DNA from: Denitrobacterium detoxificans
Lineage (GTDB): Bacteria; Actinomycetota; Coriobacteriia; Coriobacteriales; Eggerthellaceae
DNA: 64,000 bases
Assembly: GCF_015062615.1 (NCBI RefSeq)
Contig: NZ_SUUH01000001.1
Location: forward strand, 284,366-348,365
Direction of reading: 5' to 3'
Position numbers and translations under genes: made by a program. Positions 51,495-60,953 of the stretch are shown here, in pieces; position 1 is the stretch's first letter; every line of letters begins with the position of its first letter. The notes under the pieces are model-generated. The model saw only the letters and a program-made list of their open reading frames with translations, had not been told where the DNA came from and made no database searches.

Positions 51495-54133
51495 TACATG
51501 AGCTCCTGAAGAGCCAGGCTGAGCGCCTCGTCGAGACCGGAGGCGTCCTTGCCGCCTGCCTGGGCCATGGTGGGCTTGCCACCGCCGCCGCCCTTGATGG
51601 CAGGAGCGATTTTCTTGATGAGCGCACCAGCGTTGAAGCCAGCTTCCACGGCTTCGTCGGTGCCAGCGGCCATGATGAGCGGCGTCTCGCCATTCAGGCT
51701 AACGAACACGCAAGCGCAGGCGGGCTCGGCATGGCTGCGGAAGATATCCCACGAGTTGCGCAGCGCGCCCGCGTCCATGTTGTCGATGCGCACGGCCAGC
51801 AGCTGATAGCCCGCCTTCGCGCGCTTCAGGTTCTCGTCGACGATCTGCTTGAGCGAACCCGCGGCTGCCGCCTGGCGTGCGCGCTTGTTCTTGAACTGAA
51901 GGTCCTTCAGCGTTGCCAGCGTAGAGGCGGTGCGCTCGTTCACGTCGAACAGCGGCACGTTGAGCTCGGCAGCCGTGGCACGCAGCTCGGCTTCCATGCG
52001 ATGCATGTATGCCAGGGCATCGAAGCTGCTCACAGCCTCGATACGGCGCAGGTTGGCACCAACGCTCTGCTCGACGGTGATCTTCACGAAGCCGATTTCG
52101 GAGGTGTTGGAAACATGGGTGCCGCCGCAGAGCTCCTTGCTGAAGCCATCGACGTCGACCACGCGCACGACCTCGCCGTACTTCTCGCCGAACAGCGCCG
52201 TAACGCCCGATTCGCGCGCTTCGGAAAGCGACGTCTCGTACGTGTTCACCGCGTGGTTCTCCATGATGATGCGGTTGGCGATTTCCTCGACCTGGTCGAG
52301 CTGCTCACGCGAAACGCCTTCGAAATGCGTGAAGTCGAAGCGCAGACGGTCGGGGGCAACGAGGCTGCCGGCCTGCTTTACGTGATCGCCCAGCACCTCG
52401 CGCAGCGCACGATGCAGGATGTGGGTAGCCGTGTGGTTGCGGCGAATGCGCTCGCGGCGCAGCACGTCGATGGATGCCGTAACGGCATCGCCCTGGGAAA
52501 GGGTTCCCTCTTCGACGCGAACGTAATGCATGTAGAGGCCCTTTTCGGGCTGCTTCGTATCGCTTACGGCAGCGCGGCCGGAAGCGCAGAAAATGGCGCC
52601 GGTGTCGCCCACCTGGCCGCCCATTTCGGCGTAGAACGGCGTGACGTCGAGCACGATGCCGCCCTCTTCGCCCGCATGCAGTTCCGTAACGCGCTGGCCA
52701 TCGCGTACGAGGGCCTTCACGGTAGCCTGAGCCTCGTTCTGAGCGTAACCGCAGAACTCCGTAGCGCCCACTTCTTCCAGAATGGCATTCATGGAGCCAT
52801 CGTAGGTGCTCCATGCGGCCTCGGCATCACCCTGCGTGGCGGCACGCGCACGCTCGCGCTGGGCCTGCATGCACTCCTCGAATTCCTTCGTATCAACTTC
52901 GATGCCGCGCTCGGCGCACATCTCCTGCGTAACCTCCAGCGGGAAGCCGTAGGTGTCGTGCAGGGTGAATGCGGCCTGGCCGGAAAGCATGTTGCCGGAA
53001 AGGGCATCGAGCTCTTCGGCCAGGAACGTGCGGCCCTGGCGCAGCGTGGCGCCAAAACGCTCTTCCTCGGAGAGCACGACGCGGTGAATGAGCTCGCGAT
53101 TCTCGACAATTTCAGGATATACGGGGCCCATGACCTCGATGATGTTATCGACGAACGAGCCAAGGAAGGCACCTTCGACGTTCAGCAGATGGCCCTTCAT
53201 AACCGCACGGCGGAGCAGGCGGCGCAGCACGTAGCCACGGCCCTCGTTCGAAGGCAGGATGCCATCGGCAATCATGAACGTGACGGAACGAGCGTGGTCG
53301 GCCATAACGCGCAGCGCCATGTCGACGGCCTCGTCTTCGCCGTACGTCTTGCCGGAAAGACGCTCGCCCACCTGAATGAGGCCATGGAGCACGTCGGTGT
53401 CGAAGTTGCTCTGCACGCCCTGCATGATGGCCGCGATGCGCTCGAGGCCCATGCCAGTATCGATGTTCTTCTTCGGAAGCGGGGCAAGCGTGCCATCTTC
53501 CTGGCCGTCGTACTGCGTGAACACGCAGTTCCAGTACTCGAGGAAGCGGTCGCAATCGCAACCGGGAGCGCAATCGGGGCTACCGCAACCCACTTCGGGA
53601 CCCTGGTCGAAGTAGATTTCGCTGCAGGGGCCACAGGGGCCGGTGGGGCCGGCGCGCCAGAAGTTGTCGTCTTCGCCAAGCTTGGTGATGTGGCTTTCCT
53701 CGACGCCCAGATCCTTCCAGATCTCGATAGTCTCATCGTCGTTCTCGAAGACGGTGAAGTAGAGCTTTTCCATGGGAAGGCCAAGCACGTTCACGCTGAA
53801 GTCGAGGGCCCAGGCGCACATCTCGCTCTTGAAGTACTCGCCGAAGCTGAAGTTGCCGAGCATCTCGAAAAAGCTGAGGTGACGACCGTCGGTGCCGATG
53901 ATGTCGATATCGTTGGTACGCACGCACTTCTGAACCGTGGTGGTACCAATGTAGGGAGCCTCGAGGTGCTTCTGCTGCAGGAAGTAAGGCTTGAACTGCA
54001 CCATGCCGGCGCTCGTGAGCAGCAGGCTGGGATCGTCGGGGATAAGCGAGCTAGAAGGCATGCGCTTGCAGCCCTTTTCCTCGAAGTAATGCAGATACGC
54101 TTCGCGTATTTCGGCGGTAGTCATGTAGTGCAT
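51494..54133 (-). CDS. alaS: Alanyl-tRNA synthetase
   Basis: Full-length 879-residue class IIc synthetase. The aminoacylation core begins TTAEIREAYLHYFEEKGC and includes FFEMLGNFSFGEYFK, WEF-type segment CVFTQYD and GMGLERIAAIMQG (motif 3). The editing domain has HTATHILHRAL (zinc-binding His pair, about 575) and CGGTHVSNTSEIG (Cys/His, about 675). The C-Ala domain closes with GGGGGKPTMAQAGG near 855. ATG 54133 follows AGAGGAAC. The upstream leader is short and shows no T-box elements. Confidence 0.97.
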   Translation of the reverse strand: MHYMTTAEIREAYLHYFEEKGCKRMPSSSLIPDDPSLLLTSAGMVQFKPYFLQQKHLEAPYIGTTTVQKCVRTNDIDIIGTDGRHLSFFEMLGNFSFGEYFKSEMCAWALDFSVNVLGLPMEKLYFTVFENDDETIEIWKDLGVEESHITKLGEDDNFWRAGPTGPCGPCSEIYFDQGPEVGCGSPDCAPGCDCDRFLEYWNCVFTQYDGQEDGTLAPLPKKNIDTGMGLERIAAIMQGVQSNFDTDVLHGLIQVGERLSGKTYGEDEAVDMALRVMADHARSVTFMIADGILPSNEGRGYVLRRLLRRAVMKGHLLNVEGAFLGSFVDNIIEVMGPVYPEIVENRELIHRVVLSEEERFGATLRQGRTFLAEELDALSGNMLSGQAAFTLHDTYGFPLEVTQEMCAERGIEVDTKEFEECMQAQRERARAATQGDAEAAWSTYDGSMNAILEEVGATEFCGYAQNEAQATVKALVRDGQRVTELHAGEEGGIVLDVTPFYAEMGGQVGDTGAIFCASGRAAVSDTKQPEKGLYMHYVRVEEGTLSQGDAVTASIDVLRRERIRRNHTATHILHRALREVLGDHVKQAGSLVAPDRLRFDFTHFEGVSREQLDQVEEIANRIIMENHAVNTYETSLSEARESGVTALFGEKYGEVVRVVDVDGFSKELCGGTHVSNTSEIGFVKITVEQSVGANLRRIEAVSSFDALAYMHRMEAELRATAAELNVPLFDVNERTASTLATLKDLQFKNKRARQAAAAGSLKQIVDENLKRAKAGYQLLAVRIDNMDAGALRNSWDIFRSHAEPACACVFVSLNGETPLIMAAGTDEAVEAGFNAGALIKKIAPAIKGGGGGKPTMAQAGGKDASGLDEALSLALQELM

Positions 54134-54294
54134 GTGGTTCCTCTGCCATTGGATTGCCCAATATATGCACGAGAGCCGCACGTGCAATGGCTACGCCTAC
54201 GGCCCCGTTGATTTCCGAACGTACATTCTACCGCCCACGTAGTTACTCGGGCACGAGTACGTGAAGTTTCCGCAAATCAATAGAAGAAGGGAGC

Positions 54295-55710
54295 CTAGTG
54301 CTTCGAATCGTCGCGACCGGAAAGGCGATCGACCGACTCCTCGACGGAATCAACCGCATGATGAGCGGCTTCGTCGGCAGCCTCGATGGCATGGTGCGCC
54401 GACTCGCCCGCCTTATGGGCGGCGCGCTTCATTCCCGATTTCAAACGCGTGGAAAGCCGTACTGGCGAAACGGCATCGCGGCGCGGATCGACCGACCCCT
54501 CGCCCGCCGGCGTTCCCTTGAAGAAGACGCCATCTTCGGAAACGATGGAACGACCGGTGCGCTTTTCGAAGAAGTACACGAACATCGACTTGCTCATGGC
54601 GGCAACGGGAATGCCCAAAAGCATGCCAGTAAGGCCACCGACCATGCCGTTCATCTGGGTGCCCGCAGCCAGGCCAATGGTCATGGCGAAGATGACGAGC
54701 ATGGGATGCACGTCAACGGATTCCGACATGATCTTCGGGCTAATGAACGTGTAGACCACCTGCTGGATCGTAATGGTGACCACCAGGGCGATGGCGGCAA
54801 CGGGCAGGCTGTACGGAAGTGCGGCACCTGCGGCGGCAATGCCACCGAGCCAGGGACCGATGACGGGAATGATGTTAAGCAAACCCGTAATGATGGCGAA
54901 GGCGATGGCATTGGGAATGCCCAGTATGGCGAAGGCGATAGCGCACCCCAGGGCGATGATGCCGCACTGCAGCGCCGTGCCCTTGATGTAGCCACCCACC
55001 ACGCGCGTGAACGTGAAATGCAGAAACGACAGGCCCTCGCGATGCTTGTCGCCCACCAGGCGATGCATCTCGCGCACCATGTCGGGCGAGATGAGAAGCA
55101 GCCAAAACGCAACTACCAGGGCGAATCCCAGGCAGAACAGCGTCCCCGAAATGGCGGAGCCAATGCTTGCCATGGCGGTTACGCTGGAAGACACGAGCCC
55201 GTTCGCCCAATCGGCAGCGGCGTTCGTGGCGTCGTTGATGATGTCACTCACCGTGGGGTTGGCAAGCAGGTCCTGATGCTCGGCCATGAACGACTGGTAC
55301 GCCGCCCCAAGGTCGTTCGCGTAGGCGGGAATGTCCTGCGCCAGGCTAACGAACTGGTCGCCGATGCCAAGGAGGGGCGACGACATGAGCAGCACGACCG
55401 CCGCTATAACCACAGCGAACAGCGCATAGCCGCACACCACGGCCCAAAAGCGGCTCATTCCCCTATTCGAGAGCCCATTCACGAACCCACGCAGGCAGAA
55501 GAAGATGATGCCCGTCCAAATGGCAATGCCAACGGGAAGCTCCATGACCTTGAGCAGCAACCCGAGGGCATACACCAGAAACGCGGCGCCAATGAGCGTC
55601 CACACCTTGAGCGCACGCGCGCCCCATATCTTTACCTTTTCGCTGGAAGACGATGCGTCCACCGAACGCTCGTCGGGGGCAGATGCCTCCCCCTCCACAG
55701 GCAGCGGCAT
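54295..55710 (-). CDS. AI-2E family transporter
   Basis: A 471-residue membrane protein of the AI-2E (PerM/TqsA-like) family with about eight helices: an N-terminal hydrophobic block (about 35-110), a soluble segment with FMAEHQDLL (about 140-190) and the C-terminal GGYIKGTALQCGIIALGCAIAFAILGIP-type region followed by LLNIIPVIGPWLGGIAAA (about 270-285), which is the family signature. The last 90 residues are a charged, His-rich amphipathic tail (AAHKAGESAHHAIEAADEAA) not usual in the family. It starts one base before the DUF948 stop. Substrates vary in this family and none can be named. Confidence 0.9.
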   Translation of the reverse strand: MPLPVEGEASAPDERSVDASSSSEKVKIWGARALKVWTLIGAAFLVYALGLLLKVMELPVGIAIWTGIIFFCLRGFVNGLSNRGMSRFWAVVCGYALFAVVIAAVVLLMSSPLLGIGDQFVSLAQDIPAYANDLGAAYQSFMAEHQDLLANPTVSDIINDATNAAADWANGLVSSSVTAMASIGSAISGTLFCLGFALVVAFWLLLISPDMVREMHRLVGDKHREGLSFLHFTFTRVVGGYIKGTALQCGIIALGCAIAFAILGIPNAIAFAIITGLLNIIPVIGPWLGGIAAAGAALPYSLPVAAIALVVTITIQQVVYTFISPKIMSESVDVHPMLVIFAMTIGLAAGTQMNGMVGGLTGMLLGIPVAAMSKSMFVYFFEKRTGRSIVSEDGVFFKGTPAGEGSVDPRRDAVSPVRLSTRLKSGMKRAAHKAGESAHHAIEAADEAAHHAVDSVEESVDRLSGRDDSKH

Positions 55711-56286
55711 CTATTCGGCCTTTTCCTTGCCATAGGTGAAATACGCCGGAGCATCGGAAGAAGCTTCGGCCTTGGACTGGGGCTCCTGCTGGGGAGCGGC
55801 CTTAGGCTCTTCGGGAGCCACCTGGGCAGCCTCGGCCTGAGCCTTCGCCTGGGCCAGCTGTTCGGCCACGTCGCTGGACTTGTGACCACCCAGGACATCG
55901 CTCACCTTCGTGGAAATGGTGTTCACCAGGTTGGCAGGAGCCTTCGTGATGGAATCGATGGAGCCAGCGGCGCTGGAGACGGTACCCGTCACCTCGGAAA
56001 CGTCCTCGAGAATCTGGTCGACGCGCATGAGCTCGAGATTCGCGGCGTCGACGGTAAGCGATACGCGCTCGACGAGCGGATCGACGCGTTCGGCTGCAGG
56101 CTCGAGGGAGCCCGTTACCTTCTCGATGTGATCGAGCGCGGGAATGAGCTTCTCTTGCGCGGACACGACCATATTGTTCGCATTGCGCACCGTCTTGACG
56201 AGCTCGATGATGAGCCAGATGAGCGCAATTCCCACAAGCGAGAAGACAATGGGAACGATGATGCCGAAAACCGAAGACGCGTCCAT
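55711..56286 (-). CDS. DUF948-like membrane-anchored coiled-coil protein
   Basis: A 191-residue protein with one N-terminal membrane helix (about 6-30, VFGIIVPIVFSLVGIALIWLI) and a long helical cytoplasmic region with valine/leucine heptads (about 35-130), then an Ala/Pro/Gln-rich tail. This is the layout of DUF948 proteins (PF06103), small proteins of unknown function next to wall or alaS/rarA genes. Start ATG 56286. It lies between rarA and the AI-2E gene in the same operon and probably acts as a membrane scaffold, but that is only inference. Confidence 0.78.
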   Translation of the reverse strand: MDASSVFGIIVPIVFSLVGIALIWLIIELVKTVRNANNMVVSAQEKLIPALDHIEKVTGSLEPAAERVDPLVERVSLTVDAANLELMRVDQILEDVSEVTGTVSSAAGSIDSITKAPANLVNTISTKVSDVLGGHKSSDVAEQLAQAKAQAEAAQVAPEEPKAAPQQEPQSKAEASSDAPAYFTYGKEKAE

Positions 56287-56334
56287 GGGAATCCTCCTGA
56301 GTGCGCGTAGACAAATACTACTTTGATTCTATCA

Positions 56335-57651
56335 CTATCGACGCTGGCCACGGTCACGTCGGGTAACGTCCATGCGATACCCTTCCCAACCCCGTTCCGT
56401 GGGGTTGAAGAAGCAACCGGGCTCGAGGCCATCGGGAAGGTACCGCTGATCGACCCACCCCGCGGGGTAGTCATGCGGATACTTGTACTGCCCGTATTTC
56501 TCGGAACCAGGACGATGGCGGTCGCGCAGATACGAGGGCACCTGACGCGCCGGGCCGTTGCGCACTTCACGCAAGGCGGCGTCGATACCCGCTTCCGCGG
56601 CATTGCTCTTGGGGGCAAGCGCCAGGTAGATGGCCGCCTGCGCAAGATTGATGCGGCATTCAGGGTAGCCAATGACCTCAGCGGACTTGAAGGCCGCATG
56701 CGCAATGAGCAGCGCCTGAGGGTCGGCATTGCCCACGTCTTCCGAAGCGGCGATCATCATGCGTCGCGCAATGAACTTGGGGTCTTCCCCACCATCGATC
56801 ATGCGCGCAAGCCAATACAGCGCGGCGTCGGGATCGCTGCCGCGCATGGACTTGATGAACGCGGAGATGACGTCGTAGTGCATGTCCTTGTTCTTGTCGT
56901 ACGGCAGGCTGCGATACGGCGTGGCGGTATCGACCGCATTCAAGTCGATGGTCGCGGGCTTGCCCGGCTCGCCCGGCTCAACCAGGGCGGCGGCCAGCTC
57001 GAGCGTAGTAAGTGCGGAACGGCCATCGCCGCCGCAGAGCAGCGCGATACGCTCGCGCGCCTCGGGCGACAGTTCGTACCTGCCGCCAAAGCCGCGCTCG
57101 TCGCTTAGCGCGTTGTCGAGCAGGGTGCAGATGTCCTCGTTGGAAAGGCCGTGCAGCTCCACGATGCGACTGCGGGATATGAGCGCGGAATTGACCTCGA
57201 AGAACGGGTTTTCCGTGGTAGCGCCCACCAACACGACGATGCGATTTTCCACGGCATGCAGCAGCGAATCCTGCTGGCTGCGATTGAACCGGTGAATCTC
57301 GTCGACGAACAGGATGGTGCGCAGGCCACTCGAGGTGAGGCGCTTTTCCGCCGCCGCGATTTCGCGGCGCAGATCGGCTACGGTGCCGCCAATGGCGGAC
57401 ACCTCCACGAACGTGGCCTTCGTGCTCTCGGCAATGATGTGCGCGATGGAGGTCTTGCCCGTACCCGCAGGCCCGAACAGGATGACGCTCGTAAGATCGT
57501 CGCGGTCGATGGCGGCGCGCAGCCAGCTATCGGGGCCGCAAGCTTCCTGCTGGCCCACGAGCTCGTCGAGCGCACGAGGGCGCATGCGCACAGCCAGGGG
57601 CGCAACCGAACGGCGCGCCTGGTTTTCTATTTCGCTGAAAAGAGTATCCAT
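56335..57651 (-). CDS. rarA: Replication-associated recombination protein A (MgsA/RarA AAA+ ATPase)
   Basis: A 438-residue clamp-loader-like ATPase that acts at stalled replication forks. The N-terminal segment PLAVRMRPRALDELVGQ, Walker A FGPAGTGKTSIAH (about 58-70), Walker B ILFVDEIHRFNRSQQD (about 113-128), sensor 1 VGATTENP (about 147) and the tetramerization domain ending FFNPTERGWEGYR (about 415) are present. Length is near the usual 440 residues. Start ATG 57651. It heads the minus-strand housekeeping run. Confidence 0.95.
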   Translation of the reverse strand: MDTLFSEIENQARRSVAPLAVRMRPRALDELVGQQEACGPDSWLRAAIDRDDLTSVILFGPAGTGKTSIAHIIAESTKATFVEVSAIGGTVADLRREIAAAEKRLTSSGLRTILFVDEIHRFNRSQQDSLLHAVENRIVVLVGATTENPFFEVNSALISRSRIVELHGLSNEDICTLLDNALSDERGFGGRYELSPEARERIALLCGGDGRSALTTLELAAALVEPGEPGKPATIDLNAVDTATPYRSLPYDKNKDMHYDVISAFIKSMRGSDPDAALYWLARMIDGGEDPKFIARRMMIAASEDVGNADPQALLIAHAAFKSAEVIGYPECRINLAQAAIYLALAPKSNAAEAGIDAALREVRNGPARQVPSYLRDRHRPGSEKYGQYKYPHDYPAGWVDQRYLPDGLEPGCFFNPTERGWEGYRMDVTRRDRGQRR

Positions 57652-57720
57652 GCCCGCAAGCTTAGCACATGGGGCACAAGCCCACCGTAACGCAACGGGA
57701 ACGCCACGTTAGCGCATGTG

Positions 57721-60700
57721 CTAGCACGCCGTGCGCCCCTCGAGGAACCCGTACTCGATGAAATGGAGATAGTACGCGGCCTTGTCCTTGCCGAAGGCTG
57801 CACGCAGATCGGCATAGCGCGCCCGATACGTAGCCCAGTTGAAGTTGTACGAGGCAATACGCCCCTCCGCCATGCCGTACCGCACGAAGTGCTCGAGCGT
57901 ACCCACGTAATCGTTTCCGTAATGCGCGGCAACATCGGGATTCATGGCCTGGTAGTAGTAGAAATCGTACACGTCGGAATAATCGACGCCCTGGTAGACG
58001 CTCGTCGGGTTCTCGATGACGCCATTATCGGCGGTGAACGTGTCGATGTTGTCGTTCATCCACCTAACGCGCCAAGTCAGCCAATCCTTCAGGTAGGCAA
58101 CGTTCGCATCATACGTTTCGAAGGGCTCGAACTCGTTATTGAACGAGGTGACACCAAACATCACTTCGTTCATGCGCTGGGAAAACGACACGAGGTTCTG
58201 GTAATAGGCAATGGAATGCAGGTAGCCATTGCTACCCACCGCATCCGCGCCGCCCAACACGACGTCCGAAAGGAGCGGACAGATACTCGACGAAAGCAAT
58301 TCCCGCACGCGTTCGAGCACCACGGTGCTGTTGTACAGCCATTTCGTACCCGGGACCACAAAGCCCTCGTACGAACGAAATGCATTGGTGCTCCAATCGA
58401 TGCGCATGCCCATGGAGGCGTCAAAATCCCACAACGGCTCCGCGTAGAGAACCGAATACGAACCATCGGGCCCATCGGCGTCCTTATAGAAGAACGTGGA
58501 AGTATAGAAGGCGTCGATGTTCTTGAAGAATTCGCTTACCGCGAACGATTGGGCCAAGGACTCTAGGTCAAACGACGGAGCAGACCCATCGGTATAGAAC
58601 ACGTCGGCATAGACTGCATCGATGGCACGCTGCATGTATTCGCTGATGTACTTCATGCACGCCTCGGAGCAAAGCTCGGGACTCTTCACCACGAAGTTGC
58701 CGATGCTCGTAGAGAACCAACACGTCTCGGAGGCATAGTACGCTCCATCACGCTCGATAAGGTAACCGCCCGTTATGTCATCGGGATCTTCGGCGCCATC
58801 AACGTACTGGTAAGCGTACCCATACGCATTCGTACCCTGCGCCGTAGGCAATGCCTCCAGGTCGACGCCCGCCTTCTTGCAGGCCTTCTCGATGGCGCTT
58901 TCCAAATCGGTAATGGAAACGCGCCCCGACTTGATTTCCACCTTTTCGCATAGGTAGTACGTGCCCCGGTACTCGCCATCGTAGTACAGGTCGACGAACG
59001 CACCCTGCATGCCAAGCATTCCCAACTCAAGGCCCAGGTCATAGGCTATGGCGGTATGAATCAAGGTAGGGTCGGCAGACCCCGCCAGCAGAATCCACTT
59101 CTTCGCCTTATTCGCGGAGTCGCCCGTTTCCAGCAGGTCGGCCTTCTTCGAAAGCGAAATCTGATAGGGCTTTTTCACGCCAAGCCCCCACGTGGAATTA
59201 CCGCGCCCCTTGATAGTAGACAAGGAACCCGAAGCCAAATCATCGGCATCGTACACCACATCGCCCGAAGGCGTAAGGAGCGTTACGGCAATGCTCGCCT
59301 TCGCAGAATGGTCGGCGCTCCCCTCGACATACGACCGCCCATAGTTTTCGGCATCTGCACTGGTAAGGAACATTGCATCGACGTAAGCCGACTTCATGAT
59401 AATGAAAGGAGCCGTATGCCCCGCGCCGTACGAAATGGAAAACGTCGCGCTTCCCTGCGAGGAAAGCAGGGCATCCAACGAGGAGAAGCTGATCACGGTG
59501 CCATCCTGCACCACTGCCGAAATGCCGTTGCCCGAAAGTAAAACGCTCACCAGTTCGCCATCGAGCGCCCGAGCGGTAAACGCAACCGAACTGGTAGACG
59601 CGCACGCGGGCAGGAACAGATGCACGCCGTTCGACGCTACCGCAGAAGAGAGAGTCTGCAGTACACCGCTCTGCCCATTCGCCACGACCGCGGAAAACGA
59701 TGGGGCAAGAGCACCATGGGACCCCGCATAATACGTCGACCCATCCGAAAGCGTCACGAGCCCCTTTTGGACCACGCCATTTGACCCCACGTAGATGTCG
59801 TAGCCCGCGCCTTCCGATGCAGTTACGATGCGGGAACGCGCAATAGAGCCATCGGAAGCAAGCCAGTACGTTTGCTTGGACCCCCACGCCGACGTGGTAA
59901 TCCATTGACCTTGAATGGCGATGACGGAACCATTCGTGGCATACCATGCAATGCCCTCGCGATTCCATCCCGCCTTACCCAAGGACGTATCCTCGGCCAA
60001 GCTTGCGGTGAAGTTATGCGCGCCCGACACCCCATTGGGGTTGTACTCGCGATAGATGGGCAACTGGGAAGAATCGTCGGAATACCAGCTAATGCCTTCG
60101 TACTTCCAACCCAACGCCCTCAGACGATCACGTTCCACGACAGAGCGTGTGTAATGGTGATCGCCCCCGTTGGGGTTGTACAGTCGAAACACGGGAGCTT
60201 TCGACGTGATAGGAGCCACCCAACCAACCGACTCCCACTGCCAACCCGCCTGGCAAACCGATACGGCTTCATCGAGCGACACCGTGTAAAAATGCTCACC
60301 CGAATTTGGGTTGTAGAGGCGATAGACGTTCTGATGAGATTCCTCGTAGCTTGATTCCGATGCAGCAGGTATTTCGCCTTCGGTCTCGCCACTTGCAACG
60401 TCGCTAGCCTCAGTCTCGCCCTGCGCAGAAAGGGCCGCATCGGCACCCTCCGTCGCGGCAGCGGACGAAGACGACGCGCCCTCGTTCAGCGAATCTTCCG
60501 CACCGACGGATTGCGAAAGCAACGCATCGCCAGAAAGCCCCTCGTCAACTTCATCATTCGCGGAGGAATTGTCCTGAGAAGAGCCAGATCCGTCAAGGGA
60601 CTGCGCAAGCTGGTCCGCACCGCCCTCAGAGGCAGAGCCTTCAACCGCAGGAAGCGGGTCGCTGCCCACTACGGCACCCTCTTCAACCTGTGCATTAGCT

Positions 60701-60840
60701 ACCGCTTGCACGGGCGAAACCTGATCGGCATCGCCCTCGGCAGCATACGCGGCAACCGGCGCGAACGCGCAACATGCAATGAGCATGCCAATGAAAAGGA
60801 CGACGAAACGAAAACGAGCAATACCTGACAAACGAGACAC
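57721..60840 (-). CDS. Secreted CotH-family protein with DUF5648-like repeats
   Basis: A 1039-residue exported protein. GTG 60840, after GGGAGG, starts a signal peptide (about 1-36, AAYAAEG at the cleavage region). Residues 37-165 are an acidic Ser/Glu/Ala-rich linker. Three DUF5648-like repeats follow (from about 170, 217 and 264: YRLYNPNSGEHFYT, FRLYNPNGGDHHYT, YREYNPNGVSGAHNFT), then a beta-rich region, and a CotH kinase-like domain (about 540-900) with KKWILLAGSADPTLIHTAIA, ITGGYLIERDG and the metal-binding type motif LWDFDASMGMR. The C-terminus has two NPDVAAHYG...HFVRYGMAEGR-type repeats (about 955-1039). CotH proteins can phosphorylate proteins, but this one may be a surface adhesin or enzyme; substrate unknown. 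Confidence 0.88.
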   Translation of the reverse strand: MSRLSGIARFRFVVLFIGMLIACCAFAPVAAYAAEGDADQVSPVQAVANAQVEEGAVVGSDPLPAVEGSASEGGADQLAQSLDGSGSSQDNSSANDEVDEGLSGDALLSQSVGAEDSLNEGASSSSAAATEGADAALSAQGETEASDVASGETEGEIPAASESSYEESHQNVYRLYNPNSGEHFYTVSLDEAVSVCQAGWQWESVGWVAPITSKAPVFRLYNPNGGDHHYTRSVVERDRLRALGWKYEGISWYSDDSSQLPIYREYNPNGVSGAHNFTASLAEDTSLGKAGWNREGIAWYATNGSVIAIQGQWITTSAWGSKQTYWLASDGSIARSRIVTASEGAGYDIYVGSNGVVQKGLVTLSDGSTYYAGSHGALAPSFSAVVANGQSGVLQTLSSAVASNGVHLFLPACASTSSVAFTARALDGELVSVLLSGNGISAVVQDGTVISFSSLDALLSSQGSATFSISYGAGHTAPFIIMKSAYVDAMFLTSADAENYGRSYVEGSADHSAKASIAVTLLTPSGDVVYDADDLASGSLSTIKGRGNSTWGLGVKKPYQISLSKKADLLETGDSANKAKKWILLAGSADPTLIHTAIAYDLGLELGMLGMQGAFVDLYYDGEYRGTYYLCEKVEIKSGRVSITDLESAIEKACKKAGVDLEALPTAQGTNAYGYAYQYVDGAEDPDDITGGYLIERDGAYYASETCWFSTSIGNFVVKSPELCSEACMKYISEYMQRAIDAVYADVFYTDGSAPSFDLESLAQSFAVSEFFKNIDAFYTSTFFYKDADGPDGSYSVLYAEPLWDFDASMGMRIDWSTNAFRSYEGFVVPGTKWLYNSTVVLERVRELLSSSICPLLSDVVLGGADAVGSNGYLHSIAYYQNLVSFSQRMNEVMFGVTSFNNEFEPFETYDANVAYLKDWLTWRVRWMNDNIDTFTADNGVIENPTSVYQGVDYSDVYDFYYYQAMNPDVAAHYGNDYVGTLEHFVRYGMAEGRIASYNFNWATYRARYADLRAAFGKDKAAYYLHFIEYGFLEGRTAC

Positions 60841-60953
60841 GTGACCCTCCCAAGCGTAAACAATACAAGTAGGGTACCCGCAAGTCTCGTTATGCACAAT
60901 ATATGCCACCGCCGGTGAAACAATACGTCGACGAGAACAGACGAACCGAAGCG

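Noticed and set aside
54134..54294. T-box or other riboswitch before alaS
   Set aside because: The 161-bp leader region shows a TAGAAT-like element but no T-box sequence or specifier structure.
57663..57722. Inverted repeat AGCACATG/CATGTGCT between rarA and the CotH gene
   Set aside because: Eight-base arms with a 42-base gap and no T tract; likely chance or a weak structure, with no clear function.
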